12,973 nucleotides of DNA from Corynebacterium sp. (GTDB lineage Bacteria; Actinomycetota; Actinomycetes; Mycobacteriales; Mycobacteriaceae): contig NZ_JAPJNQ010000047.1 of the NCBI RefSeq assembly GCF_030826625.1, positions 1-12,973 on the forward strand, written 5' to 3'. This document shows, in pieces, positions 7,730 to 12,905 of this stretch (position 1 is the first letter of the stretch; each line of letters starts with the position of its first letter). The notes under the pieces were generated by a model that made no database searches, was not told where the DNA came from, and saw only the letters and a program-made list of their open reading frames with translations. The position numbers and the translations under genes were made by a program.

Positions 7730-7732
7730 TCG

Positions 7733-7804
7733 CTAATTTAGCAGCAGCTGTTTCACGGCCGTACCCAGGGCCGTACCCAGGACAGTACCCAGGTCGGCAC
7801 CCAT
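7733..7804 (-). CDS. 23-residue glycine-zipper-like peptide ORF, coupled to the upstream gene
   Basis: This tiny ORF starts with ATG at 7804, one base after the TAG (7808-7806) of the small membrane protein gene, in the arrangement TAG-T-ATG that is typical of translational coupling. It has no Shine-Dalgarno of its own. The peptide begins MGAD, continues as the four-residue repeats LGTV, LGTA and LGTA, and ends VKQLLLN. Glycines at 2, 6, 10 and 14 give a GxxxGxxxGxxxG pattern, the glycine-zipper motif of packed membrane or amphipathic helices. I do not recognise a family. It could be a real small membrane peptide, perhaps working with its upstream neighbour; corynebacteria are known for very small envelope proteins such as PorA and PorH. 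It could also be a chance ORF created by the 12-bp tandem repeat. No claim beyond that is justified. Confidence 0.45.
   Translation of the reverse strand: MGADLGTVLGTALGTAVKQLLLN
7757..7804. repeat. Four-copy 12-bp tandem repeat
   Basis: Units on the plus strand are GGCCGTACCCAG (7757-7768), an identical copy (7769-7780), GACAGTACCCAG (7781-7792, two changes) and GTCGGCACCCAT (7793-7804, four changes). The period is a multiple of three and lies in frame with the 23-codon ORF, so each unit encodes one four-residue block. The two identical units point to recent duplication. Confidence 0.85.
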
Positions 7805-7805
7805 A

Positions 7806-8081
7806 CTATTTTTTCGGTTTGCGTCCCCAGATGAAAAACGCCAGTGGGCCAAAGAAATCAACCAACCCGGTGGCTGCAAACCAAGCCTTCCGGTTGCCCC
7901 GCAATCGCTTCTCCGGGGTGTGATAGACGTGATGCCAAGTGAATGCTTTTTCACACGCTAGATAGGCCCCGACGCCAAGAAATAGTCGTTTTGCCTGCGG
8001 GCTGAGTTCTCCCCAGCGCCGCGCCCGGCTGATCTCATTCACCATGCTCTCAAACTGTTTCCATGTCCGCTTCAGACTCAT
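7806..8081 (-). CDS. Small membrane protein with PLDc_N-like C-terminal segment
   Basis: The product is 91 residues. After a polar N-terminus there are two hydrophobic stretches: about 33-47 (LFLGVGAYLACEKAF) and about 67-85 (AWFAATGLVDFFGPLAFFI). It ends in a basic tail, WGRKPKK. The second part, with a basic RGNRKAW lead-in, FFGP and a terminal GR, resembles the phospholipase D N-terminal-like segment (PLDc_N) found alone in many small actinobacterial proteins. The role of such proteins is unknown. I chose the ATG at 8081 because AAGGAAG lies 6 bases upstream. The reading frame stays open for 39 codons further, but that stretch overlaps the predicted promoter and repeats and looks non-coding. 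The stop is one base before the 23-codon ORF, and the SGNH hydrolase gene follows, which suggests one transcript. Confidence 0.75.
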   Translation of the reverse strand: MSLKRTWKQFESMVNEISRARRWGELSPQAKRLFLGVGAYLACEKAFTWHHVYHTPEKRLRGNRKAWFAATGLVDFFGPLAFFIWGRKPKK

Positions 8082-8124
8082 TGGTTGCTTCCTTATTTTT
8101 AGACTTAATTTTTCAGACTCATTG
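8071..8124. repeat. 13-bp direct repeat duplicating the start region of the small membrane protein gene
   Basis: TTCAGACTCATTG occurs at 8071-8083 and again at 8112-8124. On the minus strand each copy contains an ATG followed by codons for S-L-K. The copy at 8081 is the true start. The upstream copy opens a five-codon ORF in another frame (MSLKN, then stop). It may be a duplication remnant or a tiny leader ORF. Confidence 0.7.
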
Positions 8125-8151
8125 CTCGAGCCATTTAGTCGAGCCATGACT

Positions 8152-8163
8152 TCTTCATGAAGA
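8152..8163. promoter_or_regulatory. Perfect 12-bp palindrome at the predicted transcription start
   Basis: TCTTCATGAAGA equals its own reverse complement. It overlaps the start point predicted from the promoter at 8170-8198, a usual place for a repressor site. An outer inverted pair GTCGAGCC (8139-8146) and GGCTCGAC (8180-8187) surrounds it slightly off centre. No regulator can be named. Confidence 0.4.
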
Positions 8164-8169
8164 CTACCC

Positions 8170-8198
8170 AACATAAACAGGCTCGACGCACATAGCAA
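8170..8198 (-). promoter_or_regulatory. Predicted promoter of the small membrane protein gene
   Basis: On the minus strand TTGCTA (8198-8193) and TATGTT (8175-8170) are separated by 17 bases. Transcription would start near 8162, giving a leader of about 80 bases. The -35 overlaps the T-run of the tRNA terminator. Confidence 0.45.
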
Positions 8199-8233
8199 AA
8201 AACGCAGGCGATCTGTTTCCAGATCATCCTGCG
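8197..8233 (-). terminator. Intrinsic terminator of the tRNA-Gln/tRNA-Glu transcript
   Basis: On the minus strand CGCAGG and GATCTG pair with CAGATC and CCTGCG around a GAAA tetraloop, with a small internal bulge, and TTTTTT follows directly. This is a strong, textbook rho-independent terminator starting 9 bases after the tRNA-Glu end. Confidence 0.92.
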
Positions 8234-8241
8234 CCGAATTG

Positions 8242-8314
8242 TACCCCGTACGGGATTCGAACCCGTGTTACCGGCGTGAGAGGCCGGCGTCCTAGGCCTC
8301 TAGACGAACGGGGC
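8242..8314 (-). tRNA. tRNA-Glu (anticodon CTC)
   Basis: The 73-base cloverleaf starts GCCCCGT and ends ACGGGGT plus a discriminator A. The acceptor stem closes with a G1-U72 wobble. The anticodon stem CCGGC/GCCGG encloses loop CTCTCAC, so the anticodon is CTC. The T-arm is ACGGG-TTCGAAT-CCCGT. No CCA end is encoded. It lies 34 bases after tRNA-Gln on the same strand and just before the terminator. Confidence 0.96.
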
Positions 8315-8348
8315 TAGAACTAGTGAAACTACAACAACAGTATCACTG

Positions 8349-8420
8349 CTGGCCTACCAGGACTCGAACCTAGAACGACGGTACCAGAAACCGCTGTGTT
8401 GCCAATTACACCATAGGCCA
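8349..8420 (-). tRNA. tRNA-Gln (anticodon CTG)
   Basis: The 72-base cloverleaf starts TGGCCTATGG and ends TAGGCCA plus a discriminator G. The acceptor stem TGGCCTA/TAGGCCA is perfect. The anticodon loop TTCTGGT gives CTG. The T-arm is CTAGG-TTCGAGT-CCTGG. CCA is not encoded. It lies between gltX and tRNA-Glu, all on the minus strand. Confidence 0.95.
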
Positions 8421-8594
8421 TTGTCGCAAAAACTACAGAAAAGAAATCGAACAACCATCGCTTCGAAAAGATCAAAGCCATCGTTAGTATCTTTAATTAT
8501 CTTTTCCGTGTCGCTCTGTGCAACGGTTATTTACTATAACCATCACTATAATATTTCACCAAATCAGCAGCGCAACGCTAATTTTTGCGACAAT
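8420..8594. repeat. 13-bp inverted repeat around the AT-rich gltX/tRNA-Gln spacer
   Basis: ATTGTCGCAAAAA (8420-8432) and its exact reverse complement TTTTTGCGACAAT (8582-8594) enclose 149 bases that are clearly more AT-rich than the flanking genes. The left copy begins at base 1 of tRNA-Gln. No target-site duplication is seen beside the repeats. It could be a small mobile-element remnant, a long-range RNA stem, or chance. Confidence 0.7.
8496..8523 (-). promoter_or_regulatory. Candidate promoter of the tRNA genes
   Basis: On the minus strand TTGCAC (8523-8518) and GATAAT (8501-8496) are 16 bases apart. Transcription would start near 8489, about 70 bases before mature tRNA-Gln. Further upstream TTATAGT occurs twice, 12 bases apart, and may mark another start. 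Read-through from gltX is also possible because no terminator follows gltX. Confidence 0.42.
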
Positions 8595-8610
8595 TTAGAG
8601 GGGTTATAGG

Positions 8611-10095
8611 TTATTCAGCTTGTGCTTCCCACGGGGTTTGTGCGCGCGCAGAACGCAACCGAGCCAAGGTAGATTCACGGCCCAACAGTTCCATGGATTC
8701 GAACAACGGTGGCGAAACCGCAGCGCCCGAAATTGCGACCCGCAGCGAACCGTATGCCTTGCGCGGCTTCAGCCCCAGATCCTCAATGAGCGCCTTAGAC
8801 AATACTTCCTCCAGCTTCGCCGTAGACCATTCATCGACGCCTTCGAGCGCAGCAATCGCCTCATCCAGAGGCTGGATGGCTTCTTCCTTCAGGTTCTTGC
8901 GCGCAGACTTCTCATCCAGCACCAGATCATCATCGGCGGTGACCAAGAAACTCAACAGGCCATAGGCGTCGGAAAGCACCTTGATGCGGGTTTGCACCAA
9001 GTCGGCAGCAGTCGCGAACTTCTCCTCCGGATAATCAGCCGGAAAGTCCGTGAATTCAGTCAAAAACGCACGCAAGCGCTTGGTGAACTCTTCGGTATCT
9101 AGACGACGAATCTGGTCGGCGTTAATGGCCTCCAACTTCTTCTGATCAAACCGCGCCGGATTCCCCAACACATCTTTAACATCGAAAGCCGCGATCAGCT
9201 CGTCGACACTGAAAATATCCTGGTCGCTCGAAAGCGACCATCCCAGCAATGCCAGGTAGTTCAGCATGCCTTCAGGGATGATGCCGTTACTGCGGTGATT
9301 AAACAGGTCCGACTGCGGGTCGCGCTTCGACAGCTTCTTGTTGCCCTCGCCCATCACGAACGGCAAGTGACCAAATTCTGGGGTTGTCTCAGCCACGCCA
9401 ATACGCTGCAATGCGCCGTACAAGGCCAGCTGACGTGGGGTCGACGACAGCAAATCTTCACCGCGCAGAACGTGGGTAATGCCCATCAACGCATCATCAA
9501 CAGGGTTGACCAGGGTGTACAGCGGATCACCGTTCGAGCGCGCGACGACGAAATCCGGTTGCGTCGAGGCTTTAAATTCCACCTCGCCGCGCACCAAGTC
9601 GGTCCAGGCCCAATCTTGCTCAGGCATACGCAAACGCCAGACTGGCTTGCGACCTTCCGCCTCAAAAGCGGCGATCTGGTCTTCGCTGAGGTCGCGGTCA
9701 AAGTTGTCATAGCCAAGCTTCGGGTCCCGGCCAGCATCGCGGTGACGCTGTTCAACTTCTTCGGCCGTCGAATACGCCGGATAAACCTCACCAGCCTCGA
9801 TCAGCTTGTTCAACACGTCCGCATAGATCTCTTTCCGCTGCGATTGCCGATAAGGCTCGTGCGGGCCACCCACATTGATGCCTTCATCCCAGCCCAGACC
9901 GAGCCAGTCCAGACCGTCGATAATGGCCTGGTAGGACTCTTCCGAGTCACGTTTCGCATCGGTATCTTCGATGCGGAAAATTAGCTTGCCGCCGGTGTGC
10001 CGGGCATAAGCCCAGTTAAACAGCGCCGTGCGCACCAATCCGACGTGCGGGGTTCCGGTGGGCGAAGGACAAAATCGTACACGTACATCACTCAT
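8611..10095 (-). CDS. gltX: Glutamyl-tRNA synthetase, GltX
   Basis: This class I aminoacyl-tRNA synthetase has 494 residues, the normal length. It attaches glutamate to tRNA-Glu. In actinobacteria without GlnRS it also mischarges tRNA-Gln for repair by GatCAB; that second role is inferred here. The HIGH-type motif is in PSPTGTPHVG (PHVG at 16-19), followed by FRIEDTD (40-46), YTLVNPVDD, HVLRGEDL (208-215) and the KMSKS-type KLSKRD (254-259). I use the ATG at 10095, giving MSDVRVRFCPSPTG. The ATG at 10104 would add three residues, and longer reading would run into the divergent gene. TACCAT ends 7 bases upstream, so a leaderless mRNA is likely. tRNA-Gln and tRNA-Glu follow on the same strand. 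Confidence 0.97.
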   Translation of the reverse strand: MSDVRVRFCPSPTGTPHVGLVRTALFNWAYARHTGGKLIFRIEDTDAKRDSEESYQAIIDGLDWLGLGWDEGINVGGPHEPYRQSQRKEIYADVLNKLIEAGEVYPAYSTAEEVEQRHRDAGRDPKLGYDNFDRDLSEDQIAAFEAEGRKPVWRLRMPEQDWAWTDLVRGEVEFKASTQPDFVVARSNGDPLYTLVNPVDDALMGITHVLRGEDLLSSTPRQLALYGALQRIGVAETTPEFGHLPFVMGEGNKKLSKRDPQSDLFNHRSNGIIPEGMLNYLALLGWSLSSDQDIFSVDELIAAFDVKDVLGNPARFDQKKLEAINADQIRRLDTEEFTKRLRAFLTEFTDFPADYPEEKFATAADLVQTRIKVLSDAYGLLSFLVTADDDLVLDEKSARKNLKEEAIQPLDEAIAALEGVDEWSTAKLEEVLSKALIEDLGLKPRKAYGSLRVAISGAAVSPPLFESMELLGRESTLARLRSARAQTPWEAQAE

Positions 10096-10102
10096 AGCAG
10101 CC

Positions 10103-10108
10103 ATGGTA
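10103..10108 (-). promoter_or_regulatory. Candidate -10 box for leaderless gltX
   Basis: TACCAT on the minus strand ends 7 bases before the ATG at 10095, and no Shine-Dalgarno is present. No good -35 is found. GATAAT (10146-10141) is an alternative -10 that would give a leader of about 40 bases. Confidence 0.35.
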
Positions 10109-10114
10109 GCCCAG

Positions 10115-10145
10115 TTGTCAGCGCACAGTGCACGGGCGGTATTAT
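10115..10145 (+). promoter_or_regulatory. Promoter of the isochorismate synthase gene
   Basis: TTGTCA (10115-10120) and TATTAT (10140-10145) are 19 bases apart. The -10 ends 8 bases before the ATG, with no Shine-Dalgarno, which predicts a leaderless or nearly leaderless mRNA. Confidence 0.5.
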
Positions 10146-10153
10146 CAACTCTT

Positions 10154-11251
10154 ATGCAATCGTCCCGCCCTTCCACCGCACCGGATTTTTTGCTCTCTCG
10201 AGCACACGGATCCGTGCGTACCCAAGGTTGTGTGGACACCTATACCGATATCGACGCCGCTGTGCAGGCGCTTGCCGACGGCAAACACGAGATGATCGTC
10301 GGCGCGTTGCCCTTTAATCCGAATGACAACGCAGCGCTCACGGTACCGGAGTCAATCATCCGCGAAGACGGCCCTTTGGAACCACCCGCCTATTATCGGC
10401 AGGGTTCGTTGCGTGCCCGCATCAGTGCGGTAGACCCAGAACCAGAAGAACACCTACGTCGCGTCGAAGCCGCCATCGACACGATTATCTCGTCACGCTT
10501 GGAAAAAGTCGTGCTCGCCCGTGCGGTGGACATTGAATTTCTTGACGACGTTGACCCGCGCTTAGTCGCCGCCCGTCTGATTGATAACTCCGCGCACCGC
10601 GACGGTTTTATCGCCGACCTGTCGCCTGCTGGCCGCGAGGGGCACATGCTGGTTGGGTCTTCTCCCGAGGTGCTTGTGAAGCGGCAAGGCTCAACAGTTA
10701 GTGCATTGCCGCTGGCGGGTTCGGCGGCGCGCTCTGCGGATCCGGTAGAAGACGAAAATGCACGTTTTCACCTGCACAATTCCGCGAAAGATCTGCACGA
10801 GCATGCATTCGTCGTCGAGCATTTGCGCGCGGCACTCTCGCCATTGTGCGAGCAGCTGAGCATTCCAGCGAAACCACAGCTGATTAAAACGAATGAAATG
10901 TGGCACTTGGCTACCCCGATCAGCGGTCAGCTCAAGCAACCACAACTGAGCGCGCTGGATCTGGCAGCACGCATTCACCCCACCCCCGCCATCTGCGGCA
11001 CCCCCACAGCTGCGGCGGATCATCTAATCCATACCGCGGAATCAGCTCGTGGGTTCTACGCCGGCGCTGTCGGCTGGTGCGATAACACCGGGGACGGAGA
11101 ATATTTGGTCGCAATCCGCTGCGCAGAAATTTGGGGCCGCCAGGGCCGCACATGGGCTGGTGGCGGCATTGTTGCCGATTCTGATCCAGAACAAGAGCTG
11201 GCAGAAACCTCCGCCAAGCTACAAACTATTTTGCGCTCGCTAGGTCTCTAA
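10154..11251 (+). CDS. menF: Isochorismate synthase (MenF/EntC type)
   Basis: The 365-residue protein belongs to the chorismate-binding enzyme family and converts chorismate to isochorismate. Visible motifs are LEKVVLARAV with K118 (the conserved catalytic Lys position), SSPEVLVKR (169-177), LPLAGSAAR (185-193), HLATPISGQL (251-260), HPTPAICGTP (275-284), GFYAGAVGW (300-308) followed by GDGEYLVAIR, and GGGIVADSDPE (336-346). The HPTPA and GFYAG(A)VGW wording separates it from anthranilate and aminodeoxychorismate synthases. The pathway is probably menaquinone synthesis, since corynebacteria respire with menaquinone. No men or siderophore genes adjoin, so entC remains possible. The ATG at 10154 follows a -10 box by 8 bases. 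Reading further upstream would overlap gltX. The gene is divergent from gltX, 58 bases start to start. Confidence 0.9.
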   Translation: MQSSRPSTAPDFLLSRAHGSVRTQGCVDTYTDIDAAVQALADGKHEMIVGALPFNPNDNAALTVPESIIREDGPLEPPAYYRQGSLRARISAVDPEPEEHLRRVEAAIDTIISSRLEKVVLARAVDIEFLDDVDPRLVAARLIDNSAHRDGFIADLSPAGREGHMLVGSSPEVLVKRQGSTVSALPLAGSAARSADPVEDENARFHLHNSAKDLHEHAFVVEHLRAALSPLCEQLSIPAKPQLIKTNEMWHLATPISGQLKQPQLSALDLAARIHPTPAICGTPTAAADHLIHTAESARGFYAGAVGWCDNTGDGEYLVAIRCAEIWGRQGRTWAGGGIVADSDPEQELAETSAKLQTILRSLGL

Positions 11252-11288
11252 TCCGTGCAGCTAAGACTGTAATTCGTGGTAACGCTAA

Positions 11289-11346
11289 GCCCCCAGGCAA
11301 TGTCAATGCATGGGGGCCGACCTGAATCAGGTGAATAAGCCTTTTT
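11289..11346 (+). terminator. Terminator region between isochorismate synthase and FAH genes
   Basis: A perfect 7-bp stem GCCCCCA/TGGGGGC (11289-11295 with 11311-11317) is followed by a smaller hairpin ACCTG-AAT-CAGGT (11320-11332) and then TTTTT (11342-11346) on the plus strand. The T-run suits plus-strand termination. The GC stem may also slow minus-strand transcription leaving the FAH gene. Confidence 0.6.
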
Positions 11347-11347
11347 G

Positions 11348-12142
11348 CTAAGCGCGTTCTACCGGGTTGCCGAGCTTGCCCAACCCTGGGATCTCGATTT
11401 CAATGAAATCTCCCGGCACCATTTCTTCGGTACCGGCCGGGGAACCAGTGCAGACAACATCGCCTGGCAGCAACGTCATCGACGCAGTGATCTTTTCCAG
11501 GATCTGCCCAACCGTGTTGATCATCTGGCCAGTCGAAGAATCCTGCTTAATGTTGGTCTCACCATCGTGAGTCAGATAGGCCTTAATTGGATGGTCCGAC
11601 AAATCAAATTTATCGACATCAGTCTCAATCCACGGGCCCAGCGGTGCGAAGGTATCGATGCCTTTCGCACGTGCCCATTGCCCATCAGAGAACTGCAGGT
11701 CACGCGAGGAAACGTCATTAATGATGGTAAAGCCCAAGGTGACGTCTTTCCACTGTTCAGCCTTCAGGTTCTTACACGGACGCGAGATCACCAACGCTAA
11801 TTCGCCTTCGAATTCCACCCGGGTGGCGAAGTCTGGAATCTTAATGGGCGCGCCGGGGCCAATGATCGCTGTCGGAGGCTTTAAGAACAGCGTCGGCGGC
11901 AACGAATCCGCTGATTCTTTGAAGACTTCTGCGACGTGGTCGGCATAATTGCGGCCAAGTGCCACAATCTTCGAAGGCAGCATGGGTGCCAACAGTTTCA
12001 CGTCGTCAAGCTTCCATTCCTTGCCAGTAAATTCAGGCTCAGTAAACGGAGTTGAGGAAATTTCACGGGCTACCAGCTCGTCGTCGCCGTCAATGACAAC
12101 GAAAGCCATACCCTCTGGGTGAGCAATTCGTCCAAAACGCAT
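11348..12142 (-). CDS. odx: FAH-family protein, probable oxaloacetate decarboxylase (Odx-like)
   Basis: The 264-residue protein belongs to the fumarylacetoacetate hydrolase superfamily. It carries ALGRNYADHVAE (61-72) with H69 and E72 in the catalytic lid region, the metal-site motif VEFEGELALVIS with E112 and E114, and INDVSSRDLQ with D143, then KGIDTFAPLGPW. CTGSPAG lies near the end. Such proteins are often annotated as 2-hydroxyhepta-2,4-diene-1,7-dioate isomerase. In C. glutamicum the homologue Cg1458 (Odx), also beside a DnaQ-type exonuclease as I recall, is a Mn-dependent oxaloacetate decarboxylase, and I favour that role. I chose the ATG at 12142. TACAGT ends 7 bases upstream and no Shine-Dalgarno fits, so it is probably leaderless. 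An in-frame extension to 12229 lacks family likeness and crosses the promoter. Confidence 0.85.
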   Translation of the reverse strand: MRFGRIAHPEGMAFVVIDGDDELVAREISSTPFTEPEFTGKEWKLDDVKLLAPMLPSKIVALGRNYADHVAEVFKESADSLPPTLFLKPPTAIIGPGAPIKIPDFATRVEFEGELALVISRPCKNLKAEQWKDVTLGFTIINDVSSRDLQFSDGQWARAKGIDTFAPLGPWIETDVDKFDLSDHPIKAYLTHDGETNIKQDSSTGQMINTVGQILEKITASMTLLPGDVVCTGSPAGTEEMVPGDFIEIEIPGLGKLGNPVERA

Positions 12143-12149
12143 GATCCCT

Positions 12150-12178
12150 ACTGTACAGATCTGTCTAAGAGCTGTCCG
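12150..12178 (-). promoter_or_regulatory. odx promoter with overlapping palindromes
   Basis: On the minus strand CGGACA (12178-12173) and TACAGT (12155-12150) are 17 bases apart, and the -10 ends 7 bases before the ATG. The palindromes CTGTACAG (12151-12158) and ACAGATCTGT (12155-12164) overlap the -10. CTGTC/GACAG (12172-12185) forms another pair over the -35. Such repeats of CTGT/ACAG suggest a regulator site. Confidence 0.5.
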
Positions 12179-12200
12179 CAGACAGGCCCGCACATGATTC

Positions 12201-12226
12201 GCAGCTGCGATGCGCACCGCAACTGC
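12201..12226 (-). terminator. Strong hairpin after the exonuclease gene, without a T-run
   Basis: On the minus strand GCAGTTGCG pairs with CGCAGCTGC (9 bp with one G-U) around an 8-base loop, 9 bases after the exonuclease stop. No T-run follows, so it may be a T-poor terminator or a 3'-end stabiliser. A second small hairpin lies at 12172-12185. Confidence 0.4.
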
Positions 12227-12235
12227 CAACCGGGA

Positions 12236-12877
12236 CTATTCCTTGATGTCTTTGAGCGTATGTACGCTACTGACTTCGGTAATCGCCAAGTATGCCTCAG
12301 CGCAGGCCAGGGCATCGCTAAGCGCGTTATGGCTGGTATAGCGTGGGAGATTATAGCGTTCACGCACCCGCGGAAGCCGCAAATCTTCGCCACGCGGATA
12401 GGTCGCCATCCGTTCCATGTGCCGCCGCTCCAGCGTAAAGGTATCGACGACGCTCAGATCAGGAATCGCACCGTCGTATAATTCGCGGCAATGTTTGTTC
12501 ATAAAGCCCGTTTCTAACGCGGCGAAATGTGCCAGCAGCACACGCCCCTGCAGCGCATCCAGCAGCTGCGCGATCGCTTCCTGCGGGGAAACACCGGTGG
12601 CGACCTCATCATCGGTCAACCCATGAATGGTAGCCGACTCGCCTACCTCGGTGCCCGCGACAACCACGTAGCCGGCGCCCGCAAGATCAATGCTGCGCCC
12701 GTTCAGTGGCACCCAGCCAATCGACAGCATTGCATCCCGTGCGGGTTTAATGCCGGTAGTTTCCATATCCACCGCGAGTGCCGGCAACTTCTCCAAGGGC
12801 GTCGCAACATCCGGAGACTGAATATCGAAAGTTTTCTGCCCCCAACGCCCACCGGTAATAGCAGAAAGAAAACTCAT
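12236..12877 (-). CDS. DnaQ-like DEDDh 3'-5' exonuclease
   Basis: The product is 213 residues, a stand-alone exonuclease domain like the epsilon subunit of DNA polymerase III. Motif I is AVDMETTG with D37 and E39. IHGLTDDEV (84-92) follows. Motif II is LLAHFAALETGF, where E122 stands at the position usually held by Asp (HNAxFD). Motif III is HNALSDAL with H183 and D188. The Asp-to-Glu change may mark a subfamily; activity is therefore likely but not certain. It should degrade DNA or RNA ends in the cytoplasm, but the partner is unknown. The start is either GTG at 12880 or ATG at 12877 behind AAAGGGCGG; I use the ATG. The upstream gene ends 28 bases before this start, so the two are probably co-transcribed. 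Confidence 0.85.
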   Translation of the reverse strand: MSFLSAITGGRWGQKTFDIQSPDVATPLEKLPALAVDMETTGIKPARDAMLSIGWVPLNGRSIDLAGAGYVVVAGTEVGESATIHGLTDDEVATGVSPQEAIAQLLDALQGRVLLAHFAALETGFMNKHCRELYDGAIPDLSVVDTFTLERRHMERMATYPRGEDLRLPRVRERYNLPRYTSHNALSDALACAEAYLAITEVSSVHTLKDIKE

Positions 12878-12905
12878 CACAACCGCCCTTTCGACACGAA
12901 CACGA

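Noticed and set aside
8082..8198. 39-residue extension of the small membrane protein
   Set aside because: The stretch contains the predicted promoter, a palindrome and repeats, and the ATG at 8081 has a good Shine-Dalgarno.
8421..8609. Plus-strand 62-codon frame with a basic N-terminus and one hydrophobic stretch, filling the inverted-repeat interval
   Set aside because: Its only starts are TTG directly at the tRNA-Gln 5' end or a late GTG, there is no Shine-Dalgarno, and it opposes the tRNA promoter region. AT-rich DNA easily gives such hydrophobic frames.
9295..9984. Long open frame of 229 codons on the plus strand inside gltX
   Set aside because: It is antisense to a clear GltX coding region, shows no domain, and is explained by the codon bias of gltX.
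10028..10153. N-terminal extension of isochorismate synthase by 42 residues
   Set aside because: It would overlap the 5' end of gltX and start within it. A -10 box lies 8 bases before the ATG at 10154.
10096..10239. N-terminal extension of GltX by 48 residues
   Set aside because: The extension has no family likeness and overlaps the divergent isochorismate synthase gene and its promoter. MSDVRVRFCPSPTG is the normal GltX start.
12143..12229. 29-residue N-terminal extension of the FAH-family protein
   Set aside because: It crosses the palindromes and promoter boxes, and the family normally starts near MRFGRI.
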